A DNA stretch of 64,000 nt from Myxococcus xanthus. Its GTDB lineage: Bacteria > Myxococcota > Myxococcia > Myxococcales > Myxococcaceae. The notes below the pieces were generated by a model. The model worked only from the letters and a program-made list of their open reading frames with translations. It made no database searches and had not been told where the DNA came from. Position numbers and translations under genes: made by a program. The stretch lies in contig NZ_CP017174.1 in assembly GCF_006402735.1 (NCBI RefSeq), forward strand, positions 8,288,001-8,352,000, in the 5' to 3' direction. Positions 17,925-26,292 of this stretch are shown piece by piece (the first letter of the stretch is position 1; each line of letters begins with the position of its first letter).

Positions 17925-17943
17925 GATAACGATTCTCATATTC
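17925..17943. promoter_or_regulatory. Fur-box-like operator
   Basis: The 19 bases GATAACGATTCTCATATTC match the classical Fur-box consensus at 14 of 19 positions. They lie in a distinctly AT-rich island of an otherwise GC-rich region, between the HmuY-like gene (minus strand) and the 58-aa ORF (plus strand). Confidence 0.7.
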
Positions 17944-17983
17944 AATATTTGACCCGCGAAATCATCGTCCTTTTGGAGCGCCC

Positions 17984-18160
17984 ATGCCGGAAATGACCGC
18001 AGTCCTCGCAAATACCCTCGCGCCGTGGTTCGCGAAGCCCACCCGCGGCACTTCGGTGGAGACGCTGGCCCCCGGCAAGGAGCTGCTCGACGAGCGCGGC
18101 TTCGCGAAGCGCGACGTGCGCAGCAAGGCCTGCTGGGCGGGCGGCAAGCGGGGCCTCTGA
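17984..18160 (+). CDS. Small 58-aa protein divergent from hmuY-like gene, function unknown
   Basis: 58-residue ORF beginning MPEMTAVLANTLAPWF, with a basic C-terminal half (KRDVRSKACWAGGKRGL) and a single Cys. A GGAG element lies 6 bases before the ATG. The ORF starts 40 bp from the Fur-box-like site and ends one base before the convergent modC stop. No signal peptide or membrane segment is seen. Its size and position recall small iron-responsive proteins, but it does not resemble HemP. Coding status is moderately supported. Confidence 0.5.
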   Translation: MPEMTAVLANTLAPWFAKPTRGTSVETLAPGKELLDERGFAKRDVRSKACWAGGKRGL

Positions 18161-18161
18161 G

Positions 18162-19232
18162 TCAGCGCAGCCGCCGGCACGCGGACGTCTTCACCGCCAG
18201 GGACACCCGCGCGCCGGGCACCACGCCCAGCTCACGCACCGACGCGGACGTGAGCCACACCACCCAGCGCACGCCCGCCACCTCCACGGTAGCCGCGTCC
18301 TCGCCCGTCGCCACGGGCTCCACGTTCACCACCGTGCCCGTCATGACGTTGCGCGCGGAGACGCCCGTCAGCGGTTGGATGGACAGCAGGATGTCCGCGG
18401 CCGGCACGGCATAGGCCGCGCGCGTGCCCGGCGCCAACGCGGGCGAGTCCGGCACCCACAACGACAACCCGCCCTGCATCCGAAGCCGCAGCCCGCCGTC
18501 GTCCGGGCGCTCCAAGACTCCTTCGAGGATGTTCTCCTCCCCTTCCCCTTCACCGGCGAGCAGACCTCGCGCCGCCGCGCCCAGCACCTCGGCCGCGGGC
18601 CCGGCCGCGCGGACCTGCCCCTGGTCCAGCAGCAGCGCCTCCCGCGCCAGCACGCGCGCCTCGCCCAGCTGATGCGTGACGTACAGCATCGGCACCCGGG
18701 CCTCATCGCGCACGCGCAGCAGGTACGGCAGCACGCGTTCCTTCAGCGCCACGTCCAGCGCGGCGAGCGGCTCGTCGAGCAGCAACAACGCCGGGTCCGT
18801 GGCCAGCGCGCGCGCCAACGCCACGCGCTGCTTCTCGCCCCCGGACAGCGTGGCCGGGTAGCGGCGCAGCAGCGGCGCCAGCTCCAGAATCTCCACGGCC
18901 TCGTCCACGCGAGAGGCCCGCCCCGGCCGCACGCCGAAGCGCACGTTCTGCTCCGCCGTGAGGTGCGGGAAGAGCAGCGCATCCTGGGGCACGTAGCCCA
19001 TGCGGCGCTGTTCGGGCGGCACGTCGCTTCGGGCAACGCTGTCCAACAACACGCGGCCCTCCAGCACCACCCGGCCCCGGGCGCCGCGCCGCAGTCCCGC
19101 GAGCACCTCCAGCAGCGACGTCTTCCCGGAGCCCGAGCGCCCCATCACCGCCACCGACGCGCCATCCAGCCGCGTGCCCACCTCCAGCGTGAAGCGCGCC
19201 AGCGGCAACCGGATGTCCAGCTCCAGGCTCAC
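18162..19232 (-). CDS. modC: Molybdate ABC transporter ATP-binding protein ModC
   Basis: 356 aa ATPase: Walker A MGRSGSGKTSLL, Q-loop YVPQDALLFPH, signature LSGGEKQR, Walker B LLLLDEP and switch His in YVTHQ. The C-terminal ~120 residues form a TOBE/MOP-type molybdate-binding domain. The GTG start overlaps the modB stop (GTGA). It energises molybdate import with ModB and ModA. Confidence 0.92.
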   Translation of the reverse strand: MSLELDIRLPLARFTLEVGTRLDGASVAVMGRSGSGKTSLLEVLAGLRRGARGRVVLEGRVLLDSVARSDVPPEQRRMGYVPQDALLFPHLTAEQNVRFGVRPGRASRVDEAVEILELAPLLRRYPATLSGGEKQRVALARALATDPALLLLDEPLAALDVALKERVLPYLLRVRDEARVPMLYVTHQLGEARVLAREALLLDQGQVRAAGPAAEVLGAAARGLLAGEGEGEENILEGVLERPDDGGLRLRMQGGLSLWVPDSPALAPGTRAAYAVPAADILLSIQPLTGVSARNVMTGTVVNVEPVATGEDAATVEVAGVRWVVWLTSASVRELGVVPGARVSLAVKTSACRRLR

Positions 19233-19903
19233 GCGCGCACCCTCCGCCCACGCCGCCGCGTCACCGCCTCGGTCGCGAACACCGCCACGAAGGCGAGCAG
19301 CGCCGCCACGCCCGCCAGCCGCAGCGCCTCCGCGTCCCGCCCCAACTGCGTGCGCTGGAAGATGGCCAGGGACAGCGTCTGCGTACGGCCTGGAATGTTG
19401 CCCGCCACCAGAACCGTGGCGCCGAACTCACCCAGCGCGCGGGAGAACGCCAGCAGCGCGCCCACCAGCACGCCGCGCCAGGCCAGCGGCAACGTCACCC
19501 GGAAGAAGGCGCGCGTGCGCGAATCGCCCAGCGTGCGGGCCACCGCCACCAGCCGCGGGTCCACCTCCTCGAAGCCCGAGCGCGCCGAGCGCACCAACAA
19601 CGGGAACGCCATCACCGCGCTCGCCAGCACCACGGCCTTGGGCGTGAAGACGACCTCCACGCCCCACGCGTCCAGCACGCGCCCCAACGGGCCGTTGCGC
19701 CCGAGCAACTCCAGCAGCACCAGCCCCACCGCCGTGGGCGGCAACACCAGCGGCAGCGTCAGCACCGTCTCCACCACGCCCTTGCCCGGGCCCTCCCACC
19801 GCGCCAATGCGTACGCCACCGCGAGCCCTGGCGGCAGGATGAGCAGCGTGGCCAGCGTCGCCACCCAGAGTGTGAAGGACACCAACGCCGCGACGCCCTC
19901 CAT
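19229..19903 (-). CDS. modB: Molybdate ABC transporter permease ModB
   Basis: 224 aa inner-membrane permease with about five or six helices and the ABC permease EAA-type loop (VARTLGDSRTRAFFRVTLP) plus GALLAFSRALGEFGATVLVAGNIPG, diagnostic of ModB. Its ATG shares one base with the modA stop (TGATG), so translation is coupled. Confidence 0.92.
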   Translation of the reverse strand: MEGVAALVSFTLWVATLATLLILPPGLAVAYALARWEGPGKGVVETVLTLPLVLPPTAVGLVLLELLGRNGPLGRVLDAWGVEVVFTPKAVVLASAVMAFPLLVRSARSGFEEVDPRLVAVARTLGDSRTRAFFRVTLPLAWRGVLVGALLAFSRALGEFGATVLVAGNIPGRTQTLSLAIFQRTQLGRDAEALRLAGVAALLAFVAVFATEAVTRRRGRRVRA

Positions 19904-20661
19904 CAGGGAGCCCGCGCGCTGGGAACGCCGAAGCCGTGGCGTGCGAAGACCTTCCGAGCCGCGTCCGACTGAAGGAAGCGCACGAACGCCCGCCCGGCCT
20001 CCGGCGCGGCGCCCTTCGTCAGCGCCGCCGCCGGATACACGATGCGCGGCACGTCCTGCTCTGGCACCTGGAAGGCGACGCGCACGCGCTTCGAATGCGC
20101 CGCATCCGTGGAATACACGACGCCCGCGTCCACGCGCCCCGTCTCCACCGCCGCCAGCGCGGCGCGCACATTGAGCGCCGGCACGATATTCGGCGCCAGC
20201 GCCTTCCAGAGCCCCGCCTTCACCAGCCACGCCTTCGCATACACGCCCGCGGGCACCGCCTCCGGGTCCGCCAGCGACAGCCGCTTCAACCCACGCAACC
20301 CAGCGGGTGAGGACGGCGCCGACTTCGCGTCCACCGGCACCACCACCACCAGCCGGTTGGACAGCAGGTCCACGCGCGTCGAGGGCGCGACCAGGCCCGC
20401 CTTCTCCACCGCGTCCATCTGCGCCGTGTCGGCGGAGAGGAAGACGTCCGCGGGCGCTCCGGCCACGGCCTGACGTGCGAGGTCACTCGAGGCCCCCAGG
20501 GAGAACTCCACCGAGTGGCCCGTGGTCTGGGTGAAGGCCGGCGCCAGCTCCTGGAGCGCGTCCGAGGTGCTCACCGCCGCGAACACCAGCACCGTGTCGG
20601 CCCGGGCAGACACCCCCGACAACAGCGTGGAGACGGCACAAAGCAGGAACAGATGACGCAT
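19903..20661 (-). CDS. modA: Periplasmic molybdate-binding protein ModA
   Basis: 252 aa substrate-binding protein with a cleavable signal peptide (FLLCAVSTLLSGVSARA). It shows ModA hallmarks: FAAVSTSDALQELA, FSLGASSDLARQ, GAPADVFLSAD and the late VGVVYSTDA-like segment (AGVVYSTDAAHS). It binds molybdate or tungstate and delivers it to ModBC. First gene of a leftward modABC operon divergent from a MarR regulator gene. Confidence 0.92.
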   Translation of the reverse strand: MRHLFLLCAVSTLLSGVSARADTVLVFAAVSTSDALQELAPAFTQTTGHSVEFSLGASSDLARQAVAGAPADVFLSADTAQMDAVEKAGLVAPSTRVDLLSNRLVVVVPVDAKSAPSSPAGLRGLKRLSLADPEAVPAGVYAKAWLVKAGLWKALAPNIVPALNVRAALAAVETGRVDAGVVYSTDAAHSKRVRVAFQVPEQDVPRIVYPAAALTKGAAPEAGRAFVRFLQSDAARKVFARHGFGVPSARAP

Positions 20662-20683
20662 GGCGTAGCACCTCGCATATCCG

Positions 20684-20729
20684 GACAACTCGCGTTGCAT
20701 TGTCGCCAGGTCAGCGCCCGTCTGGACAA
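20684..20729. promoter_or_regulatory. Candidate MarR operator half-sites in the modA/marR intergenic region
   Basis: The 96-bp divergent region holds three copies of a GACAA element: 20684-20688, inverted at 20700-20704 (TTGTC) and direct at 20725-20729. The first two form an imperfect palindrome. This could be the binding site of the divergent MarR protein but is weak evidence. Confidence 0.3.
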
Positions 20730-20757
20730 CAGATTGACCCGCCCATGCGGGGCCGCT

Positions 20758-21276
20758 ATGGGATACTCCGTGCCACGGAAATTCCACAAAGAGGATGAAG
20801 ACGTTTCCGAGGACCTGGAGAAGCTCCAGAACCTGCTCCTCGCACTGGGCCGGCGCAGTTCGCTCCGTGACCCCATCGCCAGCATGTGCGAGCAGCTCCA
20901 GTTCACGCCACCTCAGGTTCACGCCATCCTCTGGCTGGGTCAGGACGGCCCGCTCACCATGGGCGAGCTGGCGCGCCGGCTGGGCGTCACGGAGAAGACC
21001 GTCACGGGTGTGGTGGACCGGCTGGAGCGCCAGGGGCACCTGCTGCGCGAGCGCAGCGCCACCGACCGCCGCGTCGTGCACTGCCGCCTGACGGAGGACG
21101 GCCAGTCGACCTGGGAGAGGCTCAACCGCGTGGTCGTCCATGGCATGCACCAGTTCCTGGGCATCCTCGACGTGGGAGACCGCAAGGCCCTCTTCCGCAT
21201 CCTGGAGAAGCTGGTGAAGCGCATGAGCGCCCCGCCCACGCCGGCCACGCCCGCGCCGCGTGAGCGCACGGGCTGA
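20758..21276 (+). CDS. MarR-family transcriptional regulator
   Basis: 172 aa winged-helix regulator. DNA-binding region: LTMGELARRLGVTEKTVTGVVDRLERQGHL followed by the wing RSATDRRVVHCRLT, both canonical for MarR. Divergent from modABC across 96 bp, so it may control molybdate uptake or itself. No ModE-type molybdate-binding domain is present, so any molybdate response would be indirect. The ATG at 20758 fits the domain boundary. Confidence 0.85.
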   Translation: MGYSVPRKFHKEDEDVSEDLEKLQNLLLALGRRSSLRDPIASMCEQLQFTPPQVHAILWLGQDGPLTMGELARRLGVTEKTVTGVVDRLERQGHLLRERSATDRRVVHCRLTEDGQSTWERLNRVVVHGMHQFLGILDVGDRKALFRILEKLVKRMSAPPTPATPAPRERTG

Positions 21277-21281
21277 CAGCC

Positions 21282-21299
21282 GGGCCCCCGGCGGGGCCC
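21282..21299 (+). terminator. GC-rich hairpin after the marR gene
   Basis: Perfect seven-base stem GGGCCCC/GGGGCCC with a CGGC loop, starting 6 bases after the stop codon. Very stable but without a U-tract. Confidence 0.5.
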
Positions 21300-21393
21300 C
21301 AGCCCTCCAGGCTGCCTGACAGGCTTCATGCCCGGGTGGTCAGCCCCCCTGCGTCGCGCGGCGGTCGCAGCTTCCGACGGGGGGAGGAAGGCG

Positions 21394-22932
21394 ATGAGGG
21401 TACACGCGCGCGGGGTGGCGGTAGGGGTGCTGCTGAGCCTGGTGGCCTGCCGGAAGGACGCGGAGGAGCCGCCTCCTTCCACGGTGACCTCCGCGCCGAA
21501 GCCGGCCGAGCCTCCCCCGCTGCCCACCGGACGCGCCGTGGCGCTCGCCTCCGTCGCGCCCCTGGTGGCATCCGTGAGTCCGGCCGTCGTCAACGTGGAG
21601 GTGCGCCTGGGCGCGCCCACGCCCGGCGAATCGAAGGACACGCCCTGGGGTGGTGACGGTCCCTCGCCTTTCGGAGGTTTGCCGTTCGACGGTCCCCCTT
21701 TCGGCGACGCCCCCGAGGACCCGCTGTCTCCCTTCGAGGCTCCCTCGCCCTTCGCACCGCCGGTGCGCGAGGGCATCGGCTCCGGCTTCATCATCGACGC
21801 CAGGGGACTGGTGCTCACCAACCACCACCTCGTGGAAGGCGCGGAGGCGATCCAGGTACAGCTCGCCGACGGGCGCGACCTGGAGGCGCGCGTGCTGGGC
21901 TCGGACCCGCTCACCGACGTGGCGGTGCTCCAGCTCGAACGCCTGGACGGCGGCAAGCCCTTGCCGGTGGTGCGGCTGGGAGACTCGGATGCGCTGCGTG
22001 TGGGGGACTGGGTGCTGGCCATTGGCAATCCCTTCGGCCTGACGTCCAGCACCAGCCTGGGCATCCTCGCAGCGAAGGAGCGCGACATCGCGGCGGGCCC
22101 CTTCGACGACTTCCTCCAGACGGACGCCGCCATCAACCCGGGCAACTCCGGCGGGCCGCTGTTCAACCTGAATGGCGAGGTGGTGGGCATCAACACCGCC
22201 ATCGCTGGCCAGGGCTCGGGCATTGGCTTCGCGGTGCCCAGCAACCTCGTCAAATCGCTGCTGCCCCAGTTGGAGAAGAAGGGCACCGTCACCCGGGGTT
22301 GGCTGGGGCTGATGGTGCAGGACATGACGCCCGATTTGGGCGAAGCGCTGGGCGCGCCGGTGCAGGAGGGCGCGGTCGTCACCGACGTCACGGCGGAGAC
22401 AGCGGCGGCCCGAGCCGGGCTGCGGCCGGACGACATCATCGTCGCCGCGGATGGGCAGCCCATTGACTCGGCGGGCGCGCTCACGCGACTGGTGGCGCTG
22501 AAACCACCGGGCGCGGAGCTCACGCTCGCCCTCTACCGGGACGCGAAGAAGCGCGACGTGAAGGCGACGCTGGGCACGCGGCCCGACCTGGAAGGCGTCG
22601 CCGAGAAGGAGCCGGCCGTCGGGGGCTCGCAGCGCCCCGCCGAGCATCGCGTGGGGCTGAGCCTGATGGACATGGACCCGGCGCTGGCGGAGTCCCAGGA
22701 GCTGCCGCCCTCCGGCGCCTTGGTGACGGAGGTGGCCCCCGCCTCCATGGCCGAACACGCCGGCATGCTGCCGGGCATGGTGGTGGTGGAAGCCGCGAAC
22801 AAGCCCGTGCGCGGCGCGAAGGACGTGGTGACGGCGCTGCGGAAGACAAAGCCCGGCAAGTCCGTGCTGCTCCGCGTGGCCCTGCCGGGTGGCGCGCTGG
22901 AGCTGCGCGCGCTCACGGTGCCGGAGGAGTAG
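21394..22932 (+). CDS. HtrA/DegP-family serine protease lipoprotein with two PDZ domains
   Basis: 512 aa. Lipoprotein signal with LVAC lipobox (Cys19), then a Pro/Gly-rich region (75-125). The trypsin-like domain has His145 (TNHHLV), Asp175 (LTDVAV) and Ser252 (NPGNSGGPL). PDZ1 lies at about 300-390 (GWLGLMVQ, GAVVTDV) and a second, more divergent PDZ at about 420-505 (GALVTEVAP). Such proteins degrade or refold misfolded envelope proteins. The ATG at 21394 follows a strong GGAGGAAGG ribosome site; the in-frame ATG at 21328 lacks one. The His context NHH instead of NNH is slightly unusual. Confidence 0.85.
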   Translation: MRVHARGVAVGVLLSLVACRKDAEEPPPSTVTSAPKPAEPPPLPTGRAVALASVAPLVASVSPAVVNVEVRLGAPTPGESKDTPWGGDGPSPFGGLPFDGPPFGDAPEDPLSPFEAPSPFAPPVREGIGSGFIIDARGLVLTNHHLVEGAEAIQVQLADGRDLEARVLGSDPLTDVAVLQLERLDGGKPLPVVRLGDSDALRVGDWVLAIGNPFGLTSSTSLGILAAKERDIAAGPFDDFLQTDAAINPGNSGGPLFNLNGEVVGINTAIAGQGSGIGFAVPSNLVKSLLPQLEKKGTVTRGWLGLMVQDMTPDLGEALGAPVQEGAVVTDVTAETAAARAGLRPDDIIVAADGQPIDSAGALTRLVALKPPGAELTLALYRDAKKRDVKATLGTRPDLEGVAEKEPAVGGSQRPAEHRVGLSLMDMDPALAESQELPPSGALVTEVAPASMAEHAGMLPGMVVVEAANKPVRGAKDVVTALRKTKPGKSVLLRVALPGGALELRALTVPEE

Positions 22933-23554
22933 GCGCGCGCGCCAGCAGCACGCGGGGATGCAGGAGCAGCGCGACGGCCTCGCGCACCGTCCAATAAATG
23001 CGGTCGAACGTGTCCAGGTTGCGCTCGGTCTCCAGCGCCGGACTGGTGGCCACCTCCCAGCCATACAGCCGGAAGTAGTTGCGCGCGCGCAGCAGGTGAT
23101 ACGGGTCCGACACCACCACCACGCGCCGAGCCCCCAGCCCGCGCAGCACCTTGGCCGTGAGCCGGGCATTGTCGTCGGTGGAGTGACTGCCCTCCTCCAG
23201 GACACACGCCTCCGCCGGGACGCCCATCCGCGTCGCCAGCGACAGCATGGCGCGCGCCTCGGAGGGTGGATTCACGCCCACGCCGCCGGAGAAGACGAGC
23301 CGGGGGGCCACGCCGCGATGGTACAGCGCCACCGCGTGCTCGGTGCGCGCGCGCAGCGCCCCGGAAGGCACGCCCCCGGGCAACACGCGCGCGCCCAGCA
23401 CCACCAGCACGTCCGCGGGCGCGGCCTGCTCGCGCTGACCGAAGCGGTCCACCACCCAGGCGAGGCCGAAGACGCCGCACGTCAGCACGCCCGCGCCCAC
23501 CATCAGGAGCCGAAAGAGGCGCGCGGTGCGCGGCGTGAGTGACGTGGGCGGCAC
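22913..23554 (-). CDS. YdcF-family (DUF218) membrane protein
   Basis: 213 aa. One N-terminal transmembrane segment, then the DUF218 fold: VLVVLGARVLPGG, LVFSGGVG, a conserved acidic EEGSHSTDDNA and VVVVSDPYHLLRA. Relatives include SanA and YdcF, implicated in envelope or peptidoglycan functions. The GTG at 23554 sits just after a -10-like TAGCGT (23567-23562), suggesting a nearly leaderless transcript; the GTG at 23563 is an alternative. The last 20 bp overlap the 3' end of the convergent protease gene. Confidence 0.75.
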   Translation of the reverse strand: MPPTSLTPRTARLFRLLMVGAGVLTCGVFGLAWVVDRFGQREQAAPADVLVVLGARVLPGGVPSGALRARTEHAVALYHRGVAPRLVFSGGVGVNPPSEARAMLSLATRMGVPAEACVLEEGSHSTDDNARLTAKVLRGLGARRVVVVSDPYHLLRARNYFRLYGWEVATSPALETERNLDTFDRIYWTVREAVALLLHPRVLLARAPTPPAP

Positions 23555-23813
23555 CCTCCGCACGCTAGCCTGAAGTCGTCCCTCCGCCACCGCGCCAATC
23601 CACGCCGATGCCTGGAGGCCACACCGCCGGGGTGGCAAGGCTTGCCAGCGCTGGCGCTTCACCTGAGCGCATGTCCCGACGGGCCCTGGGAAGGCCCGGG
23701 GAATGAACCGCATCTCGGCCGCGGCGCGTCGTGACCCGGCGCGTGCGCGGCATGACACGCGGGCCCGGGCGGACTGGACGTGGCCCCATGGGTGCGCTCC
23801 AATCCCCCGGGTG

Positions 23814-24200
23814 ATGACTCCTGAAGACGCAACGAAGGCCCTGTCGGATGTGGAGCTGGTGCCCTGCGCGGAGATGGCGCTGATGGACGCGCGGCGGCTG
23901 GTGGACGCCTGCCTGGGCGCGGACGTGCCGGCGCTCGTGCATCGCGAGGCCTGCAGCAAGCCGGGCTGCAGCCCGAAGTTCCAGGTGCTGGTGCGCCCCG
24001 AGGACGGCCCTCGCGTGGCAGCCCTGCTCCAGCAGCGGTGGATGGACAGCATCGAGCGCGAAGGCCTGGTGCCCATGGGACGCACCGCCGCTCCGGCTGC
24101 TCCCATCCCCGAGGACGGCGAGCCGCCCTGCCCGGCCTGTGGCACCGCCGCGCCGCTGCTGGAAGGCGCCTGTAGCGACTGCGGACTCCAGCTCGATTGA
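23814..24200 (+). CDS. DUF2007-like protein with C-terminal zinc ribbon
   Basis: 128 aa. Residues 10-85 resemble the putative signal-transducing DUF2007 fold (ARRLVDACLGADVPALV, FQVLVRPEDGPRVAALL). The C-terminus has a CPACG...CSDCG zinc-ribbon pair. A Cys pair (ACSKPGCSP) in the first half might bind another metal or form a disulfide. No signal peptide. The ATG at 23814 matches the domain start; the longer in-frame extension to 23703 is Arg-rich and looks noncoding. Function unknown. The region upstream (23555-23813) shows no other gene. Confidence 0.55.
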   Translation: MTPEDATKALSDVELVPCAEMALMDARRLVDACLGADVPALVHREACSKPGCSPKFQVLVRPEDGPRVAALLQQRWMDSIEREGLVPMGRTAAPAAPIPEDGEPPCPACGTAAPLLEGACSDCGLQLD

Positions 24201-24317
24201 GGGACGAGCGGACGCGAGCGGCTGTCACGTCACCGCTTCGTCTCATGAAACATTTACAGCACACTGTGGCCTGCAAACCCAAACGCGGGGCGTCCGCGCC
24301 CCCCGCGGAGAGCGTGA

Positions 24318-24869
24318 ATGGAAGTCAAAGGCGTCGCCTTCCTGGCCCGGCAACAGTTGATGGTGCAGACCCATGGGGAGGCGGCCTGGAAGGCGTTCCT
24401 CACCGACTTCGCGAAGAAGGAGCCCTTCTACTCCAAGCCCGTGATGCCGGTGTCGCGCATGCCGGCGGACGCGTTCCTCCGGCTCAACGACGAACTGCTG
24501 GCGCGCTTCTACAACAACAACCCGAACGCTTATTGGCAGTTCGGCGTGAAGTCCGCCGAGTACGCCCTGGGCCAGGGGCAGCTCAAGGCGATGTTCAGCC
24601 AGGGTGACTTCCGGCGCTTCCTGCTGTTCACCCCCGGCATCTGGAAGGGCTACTTCACCGAGGGCGACCTCAACGTGCTCCCTGGTCAGGACCACACCGA
24701 CCTGCACATCACCAACGTTCCCCGGCCGCACCCCTACTTCGAGCTGTCCGTCATGGGCTTCGCCTCCGGCGGACTGGCCTACCTGGGCGCGCAGAACCTC
24801 GAGCACCAGGTGCTCAAGGGCTTCACGCGCGACGACAACGAAGTGCTGTACCGCTTCAACGTCGGCTGA
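24318..24869 (+). CDS. Myxobacterial paralogous family protein, DUF2378/TIGR02265-like (tentative)
   Basis: 183 aa soluble protein, no signal peptide. The beginning (VKGVAFLARQQLMVQTHGEAAW) and layout resemble the Myxococcus paralogous family TIGR02265/DUF2378, which is distantly related to heme-NO-binding/4VR-type sensor folds. The centre contains FTPGIWKGYFTEGDL and a possible ligand region HTDLHITNVPRPHPY. Function unknown; family placement is tentative. Confidence 0.5.
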   Translation: MEVKGVAFLARQQLMVQTHGEAAWKAFLTDFAKKEPFYSKPVMPVSRMPADAFLRLNDELLARFYNNNPNAYWQFGVKSAEYALGQGQLKAMFSQGDFRRFLLFTPGIWKGYFTEGDLNVLPGQDHTDLHITNVPRPHPYFELSVMGFASGGLAYLGAQNLEHQVLKGFTRDDNEVLYRFNVG

Positions 24870-24893
24870 CGCCCGCGCCGGCCCGCGCCTTAC

Positions 24894-25757
24894 TCAAGGC
24901 GCGGTGCCGGTGGCCGCGCGCTCGGCGACCACGGGCATGGCTTCCGGCTTCAGCCGCAGGTCCGCCACCACGGGGTAGTGGTCGGACACGTCCACGCGCA
25001 GCACCCGGCTGGCCACGGACGTGAAGGCATCACACGCCAGCACGTAGTCGATGCGCAGCGTGGGCAGGAAGAGCGGCAGCGGATACGTGCCTCCCGTGCC
25101 TCCGGTCGCAGCGGCGACGTCATGCAGGGCCCGCCGCAGCAGCCGCGTGGAGCGTGAATCCGGTCCGTCGTTGAGGTCCCCCATCAACACCTTGGGCCGC
25201 GAGTCCTGTGCCATCAGCCGCGCCACGTACGCGCTCTGCCGCACGCGGGTGTCGCTGTTGAAGGGCCGGCGGATGAGGTGCGTGAGGTAGACGCTCACCT
25301 CGCGCCCGTCCACCTCCACCACCGCATGCGCCACCGTGCGAGGCTCCGCGCCGCGCGGCCCTGGCAGCGGGTACTGCGCCAGCGCCTCCAGCGGGAAGCG
25401 CGACAGCACGGCGATGCCGTAGGCCCCGCCGAACAAATCCGTGGTGCGGAAGTGGGCGCGGTGCTTCAGGCCGGTGAGGCGGGACAGCTCCTCCGTCTGG
25501 TCCAGGCCGCGCGCGCGGGTGGACCCCACGTCCACCTCCTGCAAGGCGACGACGTCCGGCACCGCGGCGCGAATCACGTGCGCCACGCGCTCCAACCCGC
25601 GGGCACCGGATTGGATGTTGAAGGTCATCACCCGCAGCTCTCCCGGGACGCGCCGTACGGCGGCGACGGACTCGATGGAGGCGAGGTGGCTAGGGCCGGT
25701 CACACACGCGAGCGGCCCCATCAGGAACAGGATGGGGAGGAGGCGGCGAAGGCTCAT
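24894..25757 (-). CDS. Endonuclease/exonuclease/phosphatase-family lipoprotein
   Basis: 287 aa with lipoprotein signal (FLMGPLAC lipobox). EEP-fold catalytic motifs: MTFNIQSG, VVALQEVD, MGDLNDGPDS and the C-terminal SDHYPVVADL. Members include extracellular nucleases, phospholipases and sphingomyelinases. The lipid anchor implies action in the envelope. The substrate is not evident. Confidence 0.8.
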   Translation of the reverse strand: MSLRRLLPILFLMGPLACVTGPSHLASIESVAAVRRVPGELRVMTFNIQSGARGLERVAHVIRAAVPDVVALQEVDVGSTRARGLDQTEELSRLTGLKHRAHFRTTDLFGGAYGIAVLSRFPLEALAQYPLPGPRGAEPRTVAHAVVEVDGREVSVYLTHLIRRPFNSDTRVRQSAYVARLMAQDSRPKVLMGDLNDGPDSRSTRLLRRALHDVAAATGGTGGTYPLPLFLPTLRIDYVLACDAFTSVASRVLRVDVSDHYPVVADLRLKPEAMPVVAERAATGTAP

Positions 25758-25970
25758 GGGCGGAAGGGGCGCGATGTTAAGCCCCCTCCGCGGACCTGTC
25801 GCCCTGCCCCCCAGGCTCGTCCGGAAGGCAGCCGGCCTGGCGGGCCATCAGCAAGCAGGGTGGCGAGGCCGTGTCCGCCCTCCACGGGAGGGGCCCGACC
25901 CGGGAGCCGGCCTGCGTCCGGTCCGGGCCACCCTTCCCCCTGCTCCATCCCACGCCCAACCTGTTTCTTC

Positions 25971-26252
25971 ATGAAAACGACACTGGCATCCGATTCGTCT
26001 GGCCGGTCCCGCTGGCGCTCGTGGGCGCTGATGGCCATTCCCGCCGCCCTGCTGCCCGTGGGACTCCTGCGCTACCGCGCCCGGCGCCGCGCACGCCGAC
26101 CAGCGCCCCTGCGCAGCGCCGTGGGACTGGGACTGGTGTCCGTGGCCATCCTGCGGCTGGCGGGCAACTCCCGGCGAAAGATTCGACGGGTGCCGCCCTT
26201 CGCCGCCTTCCTGCCCGACGAGTTCACCGCCTCGGTGGCCTCCGGTCACTGA
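25971..26252 (+). CDS. Small Arg-rich membrane protein, unknown
   Basis: 93 aa. One or two hydrophobic stretches (WALMAIPAALLPVGLLRY and LGLVSVAILRLAG) separated by a dense Arg cluster (RARRRARRPAP). The C-terminus ends PFAAFLPDEF. It looks like an integral membrane protein of unknown function. ATG start; no good SD is seen. Convergent with the next gene through a hairpin. Confidence 0.45.
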   Translation: MKTTLASDSSGRSRWRSWALMAIPAALLPVGLLRYRARRRARRPAPLRSAVGLGLVSVAILRLAGNSRRKIRRVPPFAAFLPDEFTASVASGH

Positions 26253-26270
26253 CGGCGCTGTCGCGCACGG

Positions 26271-26292
26271 AGGCCTCCTTTCAACGAGGCCT
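26271..26292. terminator. Bidirectional hairpin between convergent genes
   Basis: Perfect seven-base stem AGGCCTC/GAGGCCT with an 8-base loop, between the stop codons of two convergent genes and overlapping the stop of the minus-strand gene. It could terminate both directions. Confidence 0.45.

Noticed and set aside
17984..18160. Calling the 58-aa ORF a HemP hemin-uptake regulator
   Set aside because: It lacks the conserved HemP core and the basic C-terminus does not resemble it; only its position is similar.
20758..21276. Calling the MarR-type regulator ModE
   Set aside because: The winged-helix pattern is MarR and there is no molybdate-binding MOP domain.
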